Assembly: GCA_045124465.1 (NCBI GenBank)
Contig: JBGVLV010000023.1
Coordinates: 65,402 to 129,401, forward strand
DNA: 64,000 nucleotides
From: Scatosoma sp045124465
Lineage (GTDB): Bacteria; Bacillota; Clostridia; Christensenellales; Borkfalkiaceae
Direction of reading: 5' to 3'
Shown here: in pieces, positions 34,179-42,610 of the stretch
How the letters are laid out: the number at the start of each line of letters is the position of its first letter
How positions within the stretch are numbered: position 1 is the stretch's first letter
Notes under the pieces: generated by a model
Database searches by the model: none
What the model saw: the letters and a program-made list of their open reading frames with translations, nothing else
Told to the model about the DNA's origin: nothing
Translations under genes and position numbers: made by a program

Positions 34179-34796
34179 TTAATTATTTGTCTCTAATAAA
34201 TCCTCAATATAACAACCTAATACTCTTGACAGTTGAAACAACTTTACAGCAGGTGCCATATTTATATCTAATTGACGTTGTTCGTATAACTGAATCGCTC
34301 TTAACGACACTTGACTATGCTTAGCCAATTCGCGTTGAGATAAGTTTGCTGTTTTTCTATATCTCGCTAAATTTGTTTCTTTTTGAAACACTATACTGTT
34401 TGCAACTTCCACAAATTTTTCCATACTTGCTTCGTGTAAAGGGTTATACATGGCGATTATTCTTGAAGGAGGCAATCTTCTTCCTATTTGTTCAAAGCCC
34501 AAACCTGTATACCATTGATAATAAGCAAGAACAAACCCACACCAATATTCAGGCGACCTGCCGTATGAATACGGTTGAATCATTGGCATTTTTCTTCCTG
34601 CAACTTCCTCAAAAAGTGCTTGCGGAGGCATATTGATATAACGAGGATTGCCTCGTCCAAATTGATAAGCAACACCACTCATAACGAAATGTTGGAAAAG
34701 AACGTCCGCTTGCCTTGCGTTAGGAACGTAACTAAACATTTCTGCAAGTGTTTGCATCGCATCATCTAAGTATATTTCGTTGTATGCGCGAATCAT
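34179..34796 (-). CDS. HTH protein, probable antitoxin of the DUF3990 toxin
   Basis: The 205-residue protein has a C-terminal XRE-type HTH (LARYRKTANLSQRELAKHSQVSLRAIQLYEQR, about 143-175). The N-terminal part of unknown fold contains FGRGNPRYINMPPQALFEEV. It overlaps the 3' end of the DUF3990 gene by 35 bases in another frame, which points to a coupled toxin-antitoxin pair in which this partner neutralises the toxin and represses the promoter. The N-terminal part may be the toxin-binding half. Order is toxin first, antitoxin second, the reverse of the common layout. Confidence 0.78.
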   Translation of the reverse strand: MIRAYNEIYLDDAMQTLAEMFSYVPNARQADVLFQHFVMSGVAYQFGRGNPRYINMPPQALFEEVAGRKMPMIQPYSYGRSPEYWCGFVLAYYQWYTGLGFEQIGRRLPPSRIIAMYNPLHEASMEKFVEVANSIVFQKETNLARYRKTANLSQRELAKHSQVSLRAIQLYEQRQLDINMAPAVKLFQLSRVLGCYIEDLLETNN

Positions 34797-35463
34797 CGTT
34801 TTTTACCTCTTGCCTAATAATATCCATTATAAATAAATCATCTTTATCTACTTTAATATTTCGGGTTGTGTTTTGATATTCTTCTCTTGCTTGTAAATCT
34901 CTTGCCACACGCTTTGTATAATAAGTTTCGTTTTCTGCTATGGTGCTATTAACATACTTTAATTGCTCAAAAGCCTTCTCCGAGTGTAAAACAACTTGCA
35001 TTCCAAGTTTTCCCAATTCCATCGCTCTAGATAACTGCGATACAGTAATAGCGTTTTTAACAAAATCTCTAGCAAATGAAAAATAAGAATCGTCCGCACG
35101 ATACCCAATAATTACGTCCACGTTGGTTAAATCCACCGAAAAGTTCTTTACAATATAATCCCTTGCTTGTTCGTCGTTAGGGTTTAAGCCTTTGGGAATT
35201 CTATACTGTAATAAAAGCGCTATCCAATTTAAAATATTATATTTTTTATTCGACAAATCTAAAATATTAAGTCCTTCTAAATCTAACAAATATTCATTAG
35301 CATAACCATCATTATTATCAGGACAAGCCCATTCATTTGCTAATTCCTTTTCCTTTGTGCAATAAAAACCATATCCATAGTCGTTTGTTTCCTTTCCACC
35401 GCGAAGAGTAGGTTTTTCAATTATAATCTTAGAACCGTGATAAAGAGTCATTTTGTTTTCCAT
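34762..35463 (-). CDS. DUF3990 protein, ADP-ribosyltransferase-like toxin
   Basis: The 233-residue protein has the DUF3990 start LYHGSKIIIEKPTLRGGKETNDYGYGFYCTKEKELANEWA. The H-G, Y-x-T and downstream residues resemble the NAD-binding core of ADP-ribosyltransferases. The family is known from toxin-antitoxin loci and effectors. GGAG precedes the ATG at 35463. A perfect promoter with two palindromic operators lies upstream, and an HTH gene overlaps the 3' end. The target is unknown. Confidence 0.8.
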   Translation of the reverse strand: MENKMTLYHGSKIIIEKPTLRGGKETNDYGYGFYCTKEKELANEWACPDNNDGYANEYLLDLEGLNILDLSNKKYNILNWIALLLQYRIPKGLNPNDEQARDYIVKNFSVDLTNVDVIIGYRADDSYFSFARDFVKNAITVSQLSRAMELGKLGMQVVLHSEKAFEQLKYVNSTIAENETYYTKRVARDLQAREEYQNTTRNIKVDKDDLFIMDIIRQEVKNDDSRIQRNILR

Positions 35464-35489
35464 AGTAATTATCTCCTTTTGGTATAGCA

Positions 35490-35563
35490 ATTATATCACT
35501 TTACTGATAGTTTGTCAATATGATTATAACCACTTTTAATAAAAAATTATCAGCACAGTGATA
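35490..35563 (-). promoter_or_regulatory. Consensus promoter with two palindromic operators (DUF3990 module)
   Basis: The minus strand reads TTGACA (35513-35518), 17 bases, TATAAT (35490-35495). Two 16-bp palindromes of the form TATCA-N6-TGATA lie at 35494-35509, between the promoter boxes, and at 35548-35563 upstream. Their centres are 54 bp apart, about five helical turns. This fits autoregulation by the HTH antitoxin. Confidence 0.8.
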
Positions 35564-35706
35564 CTTTTTGTTATATTTTATGATTTTTAGTCTAATTTGT
35601 ATAATGCGCTTATTGAAAATAAATACATCTAACTGCAAAAAATTTCAATAAAACTACTTGGTTTACTATATTATAGCATAGTAAATATGACAATTTTGGT
35701 CATATT

Positions 35707-35744
35707 AAAAGCCGAGATTGATAAAAATCATTCTCGGCTTTTTA
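35707..35744. terminator. Bidirectional terminator
   Basis: AAAAGCCGAGA pairs with TCTCGGCTTTT around TTGATAAAAATCAT. It lies just past the stop of the minus-strand nuclease-like gene. Confidence 0.8.
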
Positions 35745-35746
35745 GT

Positions 35747-36601
35747 TTAATTTTTTACTTCAGTAATACAATATTTGAAAATACCATTTTCAACATTATA
35801 GTTTTTATATGTATCCCATGTAAACATATAATCTCCAAGAAACTCAATAGGACGACCTCGCCAAATATCACAAACTGATTTTTTATAGTGATTTAACTCG
35901 TCTTTAATCCAATCTTGCAACCTGCCATAACCGTTCTTATTATTACTATTAGTTTCATCCCCTTCCGCAATGCAGAAGTCATGATATTGCACATTGCCAC
36001 AATATTTGCTTGGTTTATGTGCTAATGGTTGTTTAGAATATTCCCAATACTTTGATTCGTTAGTTAAAATTATAGAAAAACCTTGCACATCTTGACCTTT
36101 AATAACTTTATCAAATTGATAATGGTTAACAGCACTCAATTTATTTGTTCTATGCTTGTTTCCTTCAACAATCAATAAATTCTCTTTATTTTTCTTAGAG
36201 TTCTGATAAACTAATCTTTCTAGGCGATTAATATCCCACAAATAATCGTATCGCCCATTATCAACAGCACCATGATTTAATAATTCAATATCCCCAACTT
36301 TTGTATTTGCAGTTTTATATTTTAATTCTATGGCAACAAAACTTCCGTCTTCTTTTTTAACAAGTATGTCTGTATATGACCTTTTTATCTCACCATTATA
36401 GTCAATGGTTAAAGTCAATTCTTCAAGATAAATCTCATACAAAATAAAAAACTCTTTAATAGCCCAAGAAAGTGTAAATTGGAACTGTTCTTCACTCCTA
36501 AAAATTATATCTTGTTTACACATTTCCGTAAGACAATCCTTTAGCCATTGTTTATTTAGTACCGTTTGTTGTGTCCACATTTTACTGCCTAGTTTAAACA
36601 T
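35747..36601 (-). CDS. Putative PD-(D/E)xK nuclease-like protein
   Basis: The 284-residue protein has an N-terminal helix with EEQFQFTLSW, followed by SYTDILVKK and FVAIELKYK. This E...D...ExK arrangement across adjacent strands is typical of the PD-(D/E)xK nuclease fold. The C-terminal half is rich in aromatic and basic residues (RLQDWIKDELNHYKK). No family name can be given. It sits upstream of the DUF3990 module in the same direction, within a block of defence-like genes. M8 (36580) is an alternative start. Confidence 0.65.
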   Translation of the reverse strand: MFKLGSKMWTQQTVLNKQWLKDCLTEMCKQDIIFRSEEQFQFTLSWAIKEFFILYEIYLEELTLTIDYNGEIKRSYTDILVKKEDGSFVAIELKYKTANTKVGDIELLNHGAVDNGRYDYLWDINRLERLVYQNSKKNKENLLIVEGNKHRTNKLSAVNHYQFDKVIKGQDVQGFSIILTNESKYWEYSKQPLAHKPSKYCGNVQYHDFCIAEGDETNSNNKNGYGRLQDWIKDELNHYKKSVCDIWRGRPIEFLGDYMFTWDTYKNYNVENGIFKYCITEVKN

Positions 36602-36639
36602 TTTGATTCTATCCTTTTTCTTTTGTGTTTTATTAACTT

Positions 36640-36685
36640 TTCAGTAAATAGGCAAGGCAGGGGTGCACCGAGCCTATTTGCTGAA
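36640..36685. repeat. Inverted repeat after the leucine-rich-repeat gene
   Basis: TTCAGTAAATAGGC pairs with GCCTATTTGCTGAA around an 18-base loop. A T-run follows only on the plus strand, so its role as terminator for the minus-strand gene is doubtful. Confidence 0.65.
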
Positions 36686-36692
36686 CTTTTTA

Positions 36693-39600
36693 TCACCAAA
36701 CGGCGATGTTGCCGTTTTCGTCATAATGCCAATAGTTGCCCGTTGTTGTAGGTTCTGTTTTACTGTAGTAATAACAGGTGGCACTGGTTAAACCGCCATT
36801 ATAAGAAGCGATTGAAATCTTTGACCAAGCGCTTGCCGTACCTTTGTAATATACACTCGTCAAGCTACTGCAATTATAGAACGCCCAATCACCGATACTC
36901 GTGACACTGTCGGGAATGGTTATGCTCGTCAAGCTACTGCAACCAGAGAACGCCCAATCACCGATACTCGTGACGGAGTCGCCGATTACCACACTCGTCA
37001 AACTCTTACATTCAGAAAACGCATAATGAGAGATCCTTGTCACACTATGAGGAATTACAATTTCCGTCAAACTTTCGCATTGATAGAATGCAGAATTACC
37101 AATACTCTTCACGCTATCGGGAATCACGATATCCATCAAGCTACTACAACCAGAAAACATGCAATCATCAATATTTTTCAACTGAATATTTTTATCAAAA
37201 ATAACCTTTGTTAAACTGCTGCATCCCCGAAACGCAGAAGCACCAATCTCTATTACGCTATTAGGAATAACAATTTCCGTTAATCCACTACAGCCGTAGA
37301 ACGCATAAGAACCGATACTCGTTACACTATCAGGAATTTCTATCCTCGTTAAACTATAGCAATAAGCGAACGAAGACTCCCCAATACTCGTTACACTGTC
37401 AGGAATTTCCACGTTCGTTAAACCACTACAATACGCGAACGCATGACCTTCTATATCTCCACCCGTTACGGTTACTTTTTTTAAGGACGTCGGCACGTAA
37501 TCATAATTATAATCATACTCATATGCACCAAAAATATATCCAAAATGCGTATTAGTCGTTCCATCTTTTGTTGATCCAATAAACGGTAGCACTATTTTCG
37601 TCAAGCTACTGCAACCATAGAACGCACGATAGCCTATACTCGTTACACTATCGGGGATTACCACGCTCGTCAAGCTACTGCAATACCAGAACGCAGAAGA
37701 ACCGATAGTTGTTACACTATCGGGAATTTCCACGCTCGTCAAACTACTGCAATTATAGAACGCCTGATAACCGATACTCGTCACACTATCAGGAATAGTG
37801 ATACTCGTCAAACTACTGCAATTATAGAACGCATACTCACCGATACTCGTCACGCTGTTAGGGATATCTATACTCGTCAAACTAGTACACCCAAAGAACG
37901 CCCGATAACCGATACTCGTCACACTATCAGGAATAGTGATACTCGTCAAACTATCGCAATCATAGAACGAATATTGATGGATTTGCGTGATAAAGTTAGG
38001 CAACGTTAAAGCCGTCTCTTCTCCTATACAACCTACAAGGATTTTTTCTTCCCCGTCCGTATAGATAATATAGCCGTTGTCGTTAGACAATTTCGTGCCC
38101 GTAAACGTATCGCCACTGTTATATACCGCAAGCGCATATTTCCCTACGTAACCGTTGCTAGTTGCACCTTTTTCTACCGTAATACTAGAAGATTTATTAA
38201 TTACTTCTACCAATCTATAACATCCAGAAAATACACTACCCTCAATCGTCGTTACACTGTCGCCTATCGTTACACTCGTCAAACTACTGCAATTATCGAA
38301 CGCCTGATAACCGATACTCGTCACACTGTCGGAGATTACCACGCTCGTCAAGCTACTGCAATACCAGAACGCATAACGACCTATACTCGTCACACTGTTG
38401 CCTATCGTTACACTCTTCAAACTAGTACACCCAGAGAACGCATCATTTCCAATCCTCATTACACTGTCGGGGATTTCAATACTCGTCAAACTAGTACACC
38501 TACGGAACGCATAACTACCTATACTCGTCACACTGTTGCCTATCGTTACACTCGTCAAACTTGTGCATTCTCTAAACGCAACATCCCCGATAACCTTACA
38601 ATTTTCGTTTACCACCACACACGTAATATCCGTTGACATCACACCCACCAAACAAAGATAGGAATTAGTACTATTTCCTAAATACTTACAATTATCTTCT
38701 ATCGTATAATTCAAACTACTGCAATTATAGAACGCATACTCACCGATACTCGTCACGCTGTTAGGAATTTCAACGCTTGTTAAAGCGGAATAATTATAAA
38801 ACGCGTCGTTACCGATTTCCGTAACGGAATCGGAAATATAAGCCGATTTGATATAGTCTTTATATTTGGAAAATCCTACTGCTTTTCCTTCATAATGTTC
38901 CACTTGATAGTTGGTATCGTCAATTTTCATCACGAGTGAACTACCGTTCTTCGCAAGGACTTCTTTACCGCAATATTGACAAACTTCACCAACAGACAAG
39001 TTACTGTGCATATCAGGCGTACCGCTTGAAACAGTGGTGACCGCTTCATTTTTTGTTGCCGTACATCTACCACACTTATAGCTTTGCGTACCGCCCGAAA
39101 GGGTACAGTTTACAACGGGGTTCCCGTCTTTTTTCCAATCGTGTCCTAATGCGGTGTTTTCTTTCGCTCTCGTGTGCGGTTCATCGCAATTATCACGAGA
39201 ACAAATTGCCGTTTCCGTACCATTTTCCGTACAAGTAGCATTATTGTTATAGGTATAATTTATAAAGCTATGCCCTAATTCCTCACCGTTTTCGGCGGTA
39301 TTGTCTGCCGTCGTTTGCGTTGTGAATGCGACGTTTTCAAACATTGCGATATAGTGACCTTTTTCAGGTGTAGTACAAGTAGCATTAGTATCTTTAACGT
39401 AAGTAGCCGTTATAGTTTCAGTTTCAACGTGTGAATTGTCCCTTGAGCAAATTCTTTTTGCTGTGCATTTATCATTGACCCAAGTGTAAGTAGGTTCGTC
39501 AAAACTATGGTCTAATGCTTCACCTTTAATAAAACTATTTTCTTCGGTTTCTTGCATTACAAAAGCATTATTATTAAACGTTGCCTTATAATGTCCCGTT

Positions 39601-40316
39601 TCGGGCGTATCACAAGTAACGTCGGTATCTTTCACGTAAACCGCCTTAACTGTTTCTGTTTCTTGATGCGTAGAATCTCTACCACAAATTCGCGTTGCGG
39701 TACATTCATATCCATTCCACACGTAAGTGGGCACACTATAATTATGAGTTAACGGCTCGCCGTTGACAACAGTATCTTCATTTGTGGCTTGCGTTGTAAA
39801 CGCACTATTTACAAAAGTAGCTATATAATGCCCCGTTTCCGCCGTCGTACAGGTTGCCTCTGTATCCTTTATGTATGCTGCGATTACAATTTCAGTTTCT
39901 TGATGCGTAGAATCTCTACCACAAATTCTCGTCGCCGTGCATTGATTTCCGTTCCACGTGTATGCCACTTGTCCGTATTCATGGTCCAATGCTGAATTTT
40001 CGTCCGTTCTTGTATTCGATTCATTACAGTTTTCACGAGAACAGGTTGCCGTTTCCGTGCCGTTTTCCACACAGGTTGCATCGTTATTCGATACATAATC
40101 AACGAAATTATGTCCAAGCGCATCTACATATGTATCAACGTAACTATCTCCACAAGAACAGGTATGCGTAGTAAATCCCTGCTCTGTGCAAGTAGGTGCA
40201 GTTACCGTTTCCGTGTAACTGTGCGTATGCTCTTCTTTACAAGCCGTGCCAATACAAAGCAATGAACATACGGACAATGCAAGCGTTGATATTTTTATTA
40301 AGAAAGATTTTTTCAT
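36693..40316 (-). CDS. BspA-type leucine-rich-repeat surface lipoprotein
   Basis: The 1207-residue protein begins with a lipoprotein signal peptide (CIGTAC, C26). Residues ~30-440 contain about seven cysteine/histidine modules of the kind CTEQGFTTHTCSCGDSYVDT and GTETATCSRENC, each ending near an LGH motif. From ~470 to 1170 there are more than 20 LRR_5 repeats of the form SSLTSVEIPDSVTSIGxxAF. The C-terminus has a YDENGNIAVW tail. BspA-like LRR lipoproteins bind host matrix or other bacteria. Many repeats are almost identical at the DNA level, so copy number may vary by recombination. Confidence 0.9.
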   Translation of the reverse strand: MKKSFLIKISTLALSVCSLLCIGTACKEEHTHSYTETVTAPTCTEQGFTTHTCSCGDSYVDTYVDALGHNFVDYVSNNDATCVENGTETATCSRENCNESNTRTDENSALDHEYGQVAYTWNGNQCTATRICGRDSTHQETEIVIAAYIKDTEATCTTAETGHYIATFVNSAFTTQATNEDTVVNGEPLTHNYSVPTYVWNGYECTATRICGRDSTHQETETVKAVYVKDTDVTCDTPETGHYKATFNNNAFVMQETEENSFIKGEALDHSFDEPTYTWVNDKCTAKRICSRDNSHVETETITATYVKDTNATCTTPEKGHYIAMFENVAFTTQTTADNTAENGEELGHSFINYTYNNNATCTENGTETAICSRDNCDEPHTRAKENTALGHDWKKDGNPVVNCTLSGGTQSYKCGRCTATKNEAVTTVSSGTPDMHSNLSVGEVCQYCGKEVLAKNGSSLVMKIDDTNYQVEHYEGKAVGFSKYKDYIKSAYISDSVTEIGNDAFYNYSALTSVEIPNSVTSIGEYAFYNCSSLNYTIEDNCKYLGNSTNSYLCLVGVMSTDITCVVVNENCKVIGDVAFRECTSLTSVTIGNSVTSIGSYAFRRCTSLTSIEIPDSVMRIGNDAFSGCTSLKSVTIGNSVTSIGRYAFWYCSSLTSVVISDSVTSIGYQAFDNCSSLTSVTIGDSVTTIEGSVFSGCYRLVEVINKSSSITVEKGATSNGYVGKYALAVYNSGDTFTGTKLSNDNGYIIYTDGEEKILVGCIGEETALTLPNFITQIHQYSFYDCDSLTSITIPDSVTSIGYRAFFGCTSLTSIDIPNSVTSIGEYAFYNCSSLTSITIPDSVTSIGYQAFYNCSSLTSVEIPDSVTTIGSSAFWYCSSLTSVVIPDSVTSIGYRAFYGCSSLTKIVLPFIGSTKDGTTNTHFGYIFGAYEYDYNYDYVPTSLKKVTVTGGDIEGHAFAYCSGLTNVEIPDSVTSIGESSFAYCYSLTRIEIPDSVTSIGSYAFYGCSGLTEIVIPNSVIEIGASAFRGCSSLTKVIFDKNIQLKNIDDCMFSGCSSLMDIVIPDSVKSIGNSAFYQCESLTEIVIPHSVTRISHYAFSECKSLTSVVIGDSVTSIGDWAFSGCSSLTSITIPDSVTSIGDWAFYNCSSLTSVYYKGTASAWSKISIASYNGGLTSATCYYYSKTEPTTTGNYWHYDENGNIAVW

Positions 40317-40426
40317 AGCCGTTCTCCTTACAATCGAAACAATGGACTTTACGCCAATTATATTTTAGCATATTTTACCTTTTCGGTCAAGAGTTTTAAT
40401 ATTTCATATTAAAATTCATAAAAAAG

Positions 40427-40460
40427 TAGGCAGATGTCCAAGAACGTGGACATTTGCCTA
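40427..40460. repeat. 14-bp stem-loop upstream of the mobilisation module
   Basis: TAGGCAGATGTCCA pairs with TGGACATTTGCCTA around AGAACG, with one G-T pair. It directly abuts the -35 box of the promoter at 40461. On the minus strand CTTTTTTATG follows, so it may also end leftward transcription. Confidence 0.75.
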
Positions 40461-40489
40461 TTGACTTTTATAAATTCTTATGATAAAAT
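40461..40489 (+). promoter_or_regulatory. Promoter of the structured RNA / mobilisation transcript
   Basis: TTGACT, 17 bases, TAAAAT. Transcription would start near 40496, 50 bases before the first stem of the hairpin array. No other promoter of this quality lies between here and the relaxase gene. Confidence 0.75.
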
Positions 40490-40545
40490 AGAATTACGAA
40501 CACGAACATATGTTTAGAATATGCTTTGTGTGGGTATATATAATT

Positions 40546-40804
40546 GAGGGGTTTTGCCCCTTGGTTTAGCTTGCAAGCATTAGCAGGCTTTATAAGTGTA
40601 CATTTTGTGCACTTATGGGAGAAATCCTCCCGTTGCCCGAAGTCGTTTTATGTAAAGGGAAACAAAACGGCTTATTTAGGGTTTTATTGTTGTGCAAATT
40701 TTTACGACAATATGCCTCCTTTCGCTTTTAGATAGCGGAAGGCTTGGAAAGTCTGACCAACTTTTCAAGAAGGCGCGCCAACGTTCACAAAACGTGGTTT
40801 GGCG
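40546..40804 (+). ncRNA. Candidate structured RNA: nine consecutive stem-loops
   Basis: Nine hairpins follow one another: 40546-40562, 40568-40589, 40592-40616 (11-bp stem), 40617-40631, 40640-40673 (10 bp), 40686-40711 (8 bp), 40718-40742 (9 bp), 40743-40768 (10 bp) and 40776-40804. Their non-Watson-Crick pairs (in hairpins 2, 3, 5, 6, 7 and 8) are all G-U when read on the plus strand and would be A-C on the minus strand. A promoter precedes and a terminator hairpin follows. No protein-coding frame explains the region. I do not recognise a known family; an RNA of the mobile element or part of oriT are the alternatives. Confidence 0.65.
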
Positions 40805-40869
40805 ATAGGTCTATTTTGTGGTACAAATTTTTAGGTGCTACATTCTTACAACTTCATATTCGGATAAGT

Positions 40870-40923
40870 AATCCGTGCGAAGTAGAAACGCTTTAAGCGT
40901 GTTTGATTCGTACGGATTTTTTT
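40870..40923 (+). terminator. Terminator/attenuator hairpin ahead of the leader peptide
   Basis: AATCCGTGCGAA (40870-40881) pairs with TTCGTACGGATT (40907-40918) with one G-U. Inside, ACGCTT pairs with AAGCGT, and seven T residues follow. It could end the structured RNA or act as an attenuator of the relaxase operon. Confidence 0.8.
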
Positions 40924-40995
40924 ATCCTTTTAGGTCGGTGGTAGTTTTATCAGCGACTTTTTTGCGTTCATTTTTAGATAAAGGAGGTGGTTAAA

Positions 40996-41019
40996 ATGAT
41001 TTACTTTTGGCTTTGCTGA
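40996..41019 (+). CDS. Seven-codon leader peptide (MIYFWLC)
   Basis: AAAGGAGGTGG lies seven bases before ATG, and the frame ATG ATT TAC TTT TGG CTT TGC TGA ends at once. Two further stem-loops lie between it and the relaxase gene: AACAAT/ATTGTT and AAGTGTAG/CTACACTT (about 41105-41127). The strong site in front of a tiny aromatic-rich peptide is typical of ribosome-mediated attenuators. No other gene lies in the stretch 40317-41164. Confidence 0.5.
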   Translation: MIYFWLC

Positions 41020-41164
41020 TAGCCGTTAAACAATCAGATTTTTATTGTTCAGTGGACAAACAAGCTCCGCAGGACGAACGAAACTTATGTAGCGCAAACG
41101 CAATAAGTGTAGTGAGCTACACTTTTGCAAAATCTCAAATTTTATATTCAAGGAGGACAAATTT

Positions 41165-42085
41165 ATTTACATCATTTGCAATTTAGACAAACTCAAAAAA
41201 TCGGACGTTTCACCAGTCGAAGAAGAGAACGAACGTGACGAAAATTATCAAGGCTCTAACACTTGTATCGACAGTGCGAGAACGCACCAAAACTATCATA
41301 CGGTATGTCCACAAGGAAAATATCTTGACGTTATTGAAGATAGGATTTCGCGCTTAAATTTAAAACGTAAAGTTCGCTCGGATGCTGTTTATATGTGTTC
41401 TTTCGTATTGACGGCAAGCCCTGAATTTTTCAAAGTGGCAACGCTCGATAAACAACAACGATTTTTTCGTGACTTTACCAACTTCTTCAAAGATAAATAC
41501 GGAGAAGAAAACGTGCTTTCTGCTATCGTCCATTTGGACGAAACAAATCCACATATGCACTTAAACCTTATCCCTATTGTTGATGGGAAACTGTGCGCAA
41601 AGGAATTGTTCGACGGACAACTTGTAAAACTTCAAACGGAGATATGGAAAGAAGTCGGTCAAAAGTACGGATTGGAACGTGGCAAGTCAGGCAGCAACGT
41701 TGAACATTTATCCACCGCCGAATACAAGGCGAAAAAGATTTTAGAAGAAGCCGAAGGCAAAAAGGCGGAAACGGAAGATTATGCTGAAGCGCTAACGCAA
41801 GCCAGACAAGGTCAGTTTTCTTGGTCGAAAGGCGGACTGAAAAAACAAATCGTTGCGCTTACGACAGAAAACGCCGACCTTAAAAAACGGTTGAATACGG
41901 CAATGGGCGAAGTTTTAGAGCTTGATAAGGAAAACAAGCAACTGAAAGAACATAAAGTTAAAACTTCGATAGCGCTTACCGTGTTGGACCGTTTAAAGCA
42001 AGAACACCCCGAAATTTATCGGGAAGTAATTTCGCAAAAGAAAAAGCCCACCACGTTGGATAAGAAAAATTGGTGGACTAAGTAA
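41165..42085 (+). CDS. MobV-family relaxase (plasmid recombination/mobilisation protein)
   Basis: The 306-residue relaxase nicks DNA at oriT to mobilise the element with the help of a conjugative partner. The HUH motif AIVHLDETNPHMHLNLIPI (near residue 122) is diagnostic of MobV. The N-terminal third and a long C-terminal coiled coil (LKKRLNTAMGEVLELDKENKQLKEHK) fit the family. No ATG, GTG or TTG occurs in frame before codon 76, and MobV homology extends upstream. The only position with a good AGGAGG site is ATT at 41165, so a rare ATT start (or a mutated start) is proposed. Confidence 0.85.
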   Translation: MYIICNLDKLKKSDVSPVEEENERDENYQGSNTCIDSARTHQNYHTVCPQGKYLDVIEDRISRLNLKRKVRSDAVYMCSFVLTASPEFFKVATLDKQQRFFRDFTNFFKDKYGEENVLSAIVHLDETNPHMHLNLIPIVDGKLCAKELFDGQLVKLQTEIWKEVGQKYGLERGKSGSNVEHLSTAEYKAKKILEEAEGKKAETEDYAEALTQARQGQFSWSKGGLKKQIVALTTENADLKKRLNTAMGEVLELDKENKQLKEHKVKTSIALTVLDRLKQEHPEIYREVISQKKKPTTLDKKNWWTK

Positions 42086-42281
42086 TTCCGTTGTAGTCGA
42101 AAACGGATAGAAATTAAGGTTTTATTTAAGATTTGGTGCGGCTTAGAATGATAATACGCGAACGATAGATACAAAGTCGCTTATGACAAGAGAAAATAAA
42201 ACGAACACACGAGAGGACGTGTAAAGGAGGAATCCATTTAGGAAACAATTTTTATAGGAGAATGATGACGTACATATTTTA

Positions 42282-42464
42282 ATGGCAAGAAAGAAACGAC
42301 TTCAAAGCGATTTCAACCTTTCCGAACATCAAGTAACGTCGCTTGCAAGAGTATTATTGCCGGCAATAAGAGAATATCTATTGTCAGAGCAAGGCAAAAA
42401 GGACTACGCCCAATGGACGGAAAACAAACAAAAACAACTGAATAAAACGAAGAAATCTCAATGA
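42282..42464 (+). CDS. Small basic protein downstream of the relaxase
   Basis: The 60-residue, lysine-rich protein (MARKKRLQSDFNLSEHQVTSLARVLLPAIREYLLSEQ) has a predicted helix pair and a basic tail. It lies 196 bases after the relaxase in the same direction. An AGGAG site 25 bases upstream opens a short MMTYIF frame that ends in TAATG at this start, so translation may be coupled. Small proteins next to mob genes are often relaxosome accessories; this is inference. Confidence 0.65.
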   Translation: MARKKRLQSDFNLSEHQVTSLARVLLPAIREYLLSEQGKKDYAQWTENKQKQLNKTKKSQ

Positions 42465-42574
42465 GAACATAGAGATTACCGCCGATTAAAGAAATAAGAA
42501 AATTAAAAGTAAATGTAAAGATGAAAAGAACGGCGGACGGGTTTGTCGTTAGTATCCCGATTATAAACGGCAAC

Positions 42575-42610
42575 GGCAGGTACGAGATTAACTCTCGACC
42601 TGCCTTTTTT
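42575..42610. terminator. Strong terminator at the end of the mobilisation module
   Basis: GGCAGGT-A-CGAGA pairs with TCTCG-ACCTGCC around TTAAC, followed by six T residues. It separates the plus-strand mobilisation genes from the convergent DUF2971 gene. Confidence 0.9.

Noticed and set aside
42522..42600. Short frame MKRTADGFVVSIPI before the terminator at 42575
   Set aside because: The frame runs through the terminator hairpin and into the convergent gene, and no good ribosome binding site was seen.
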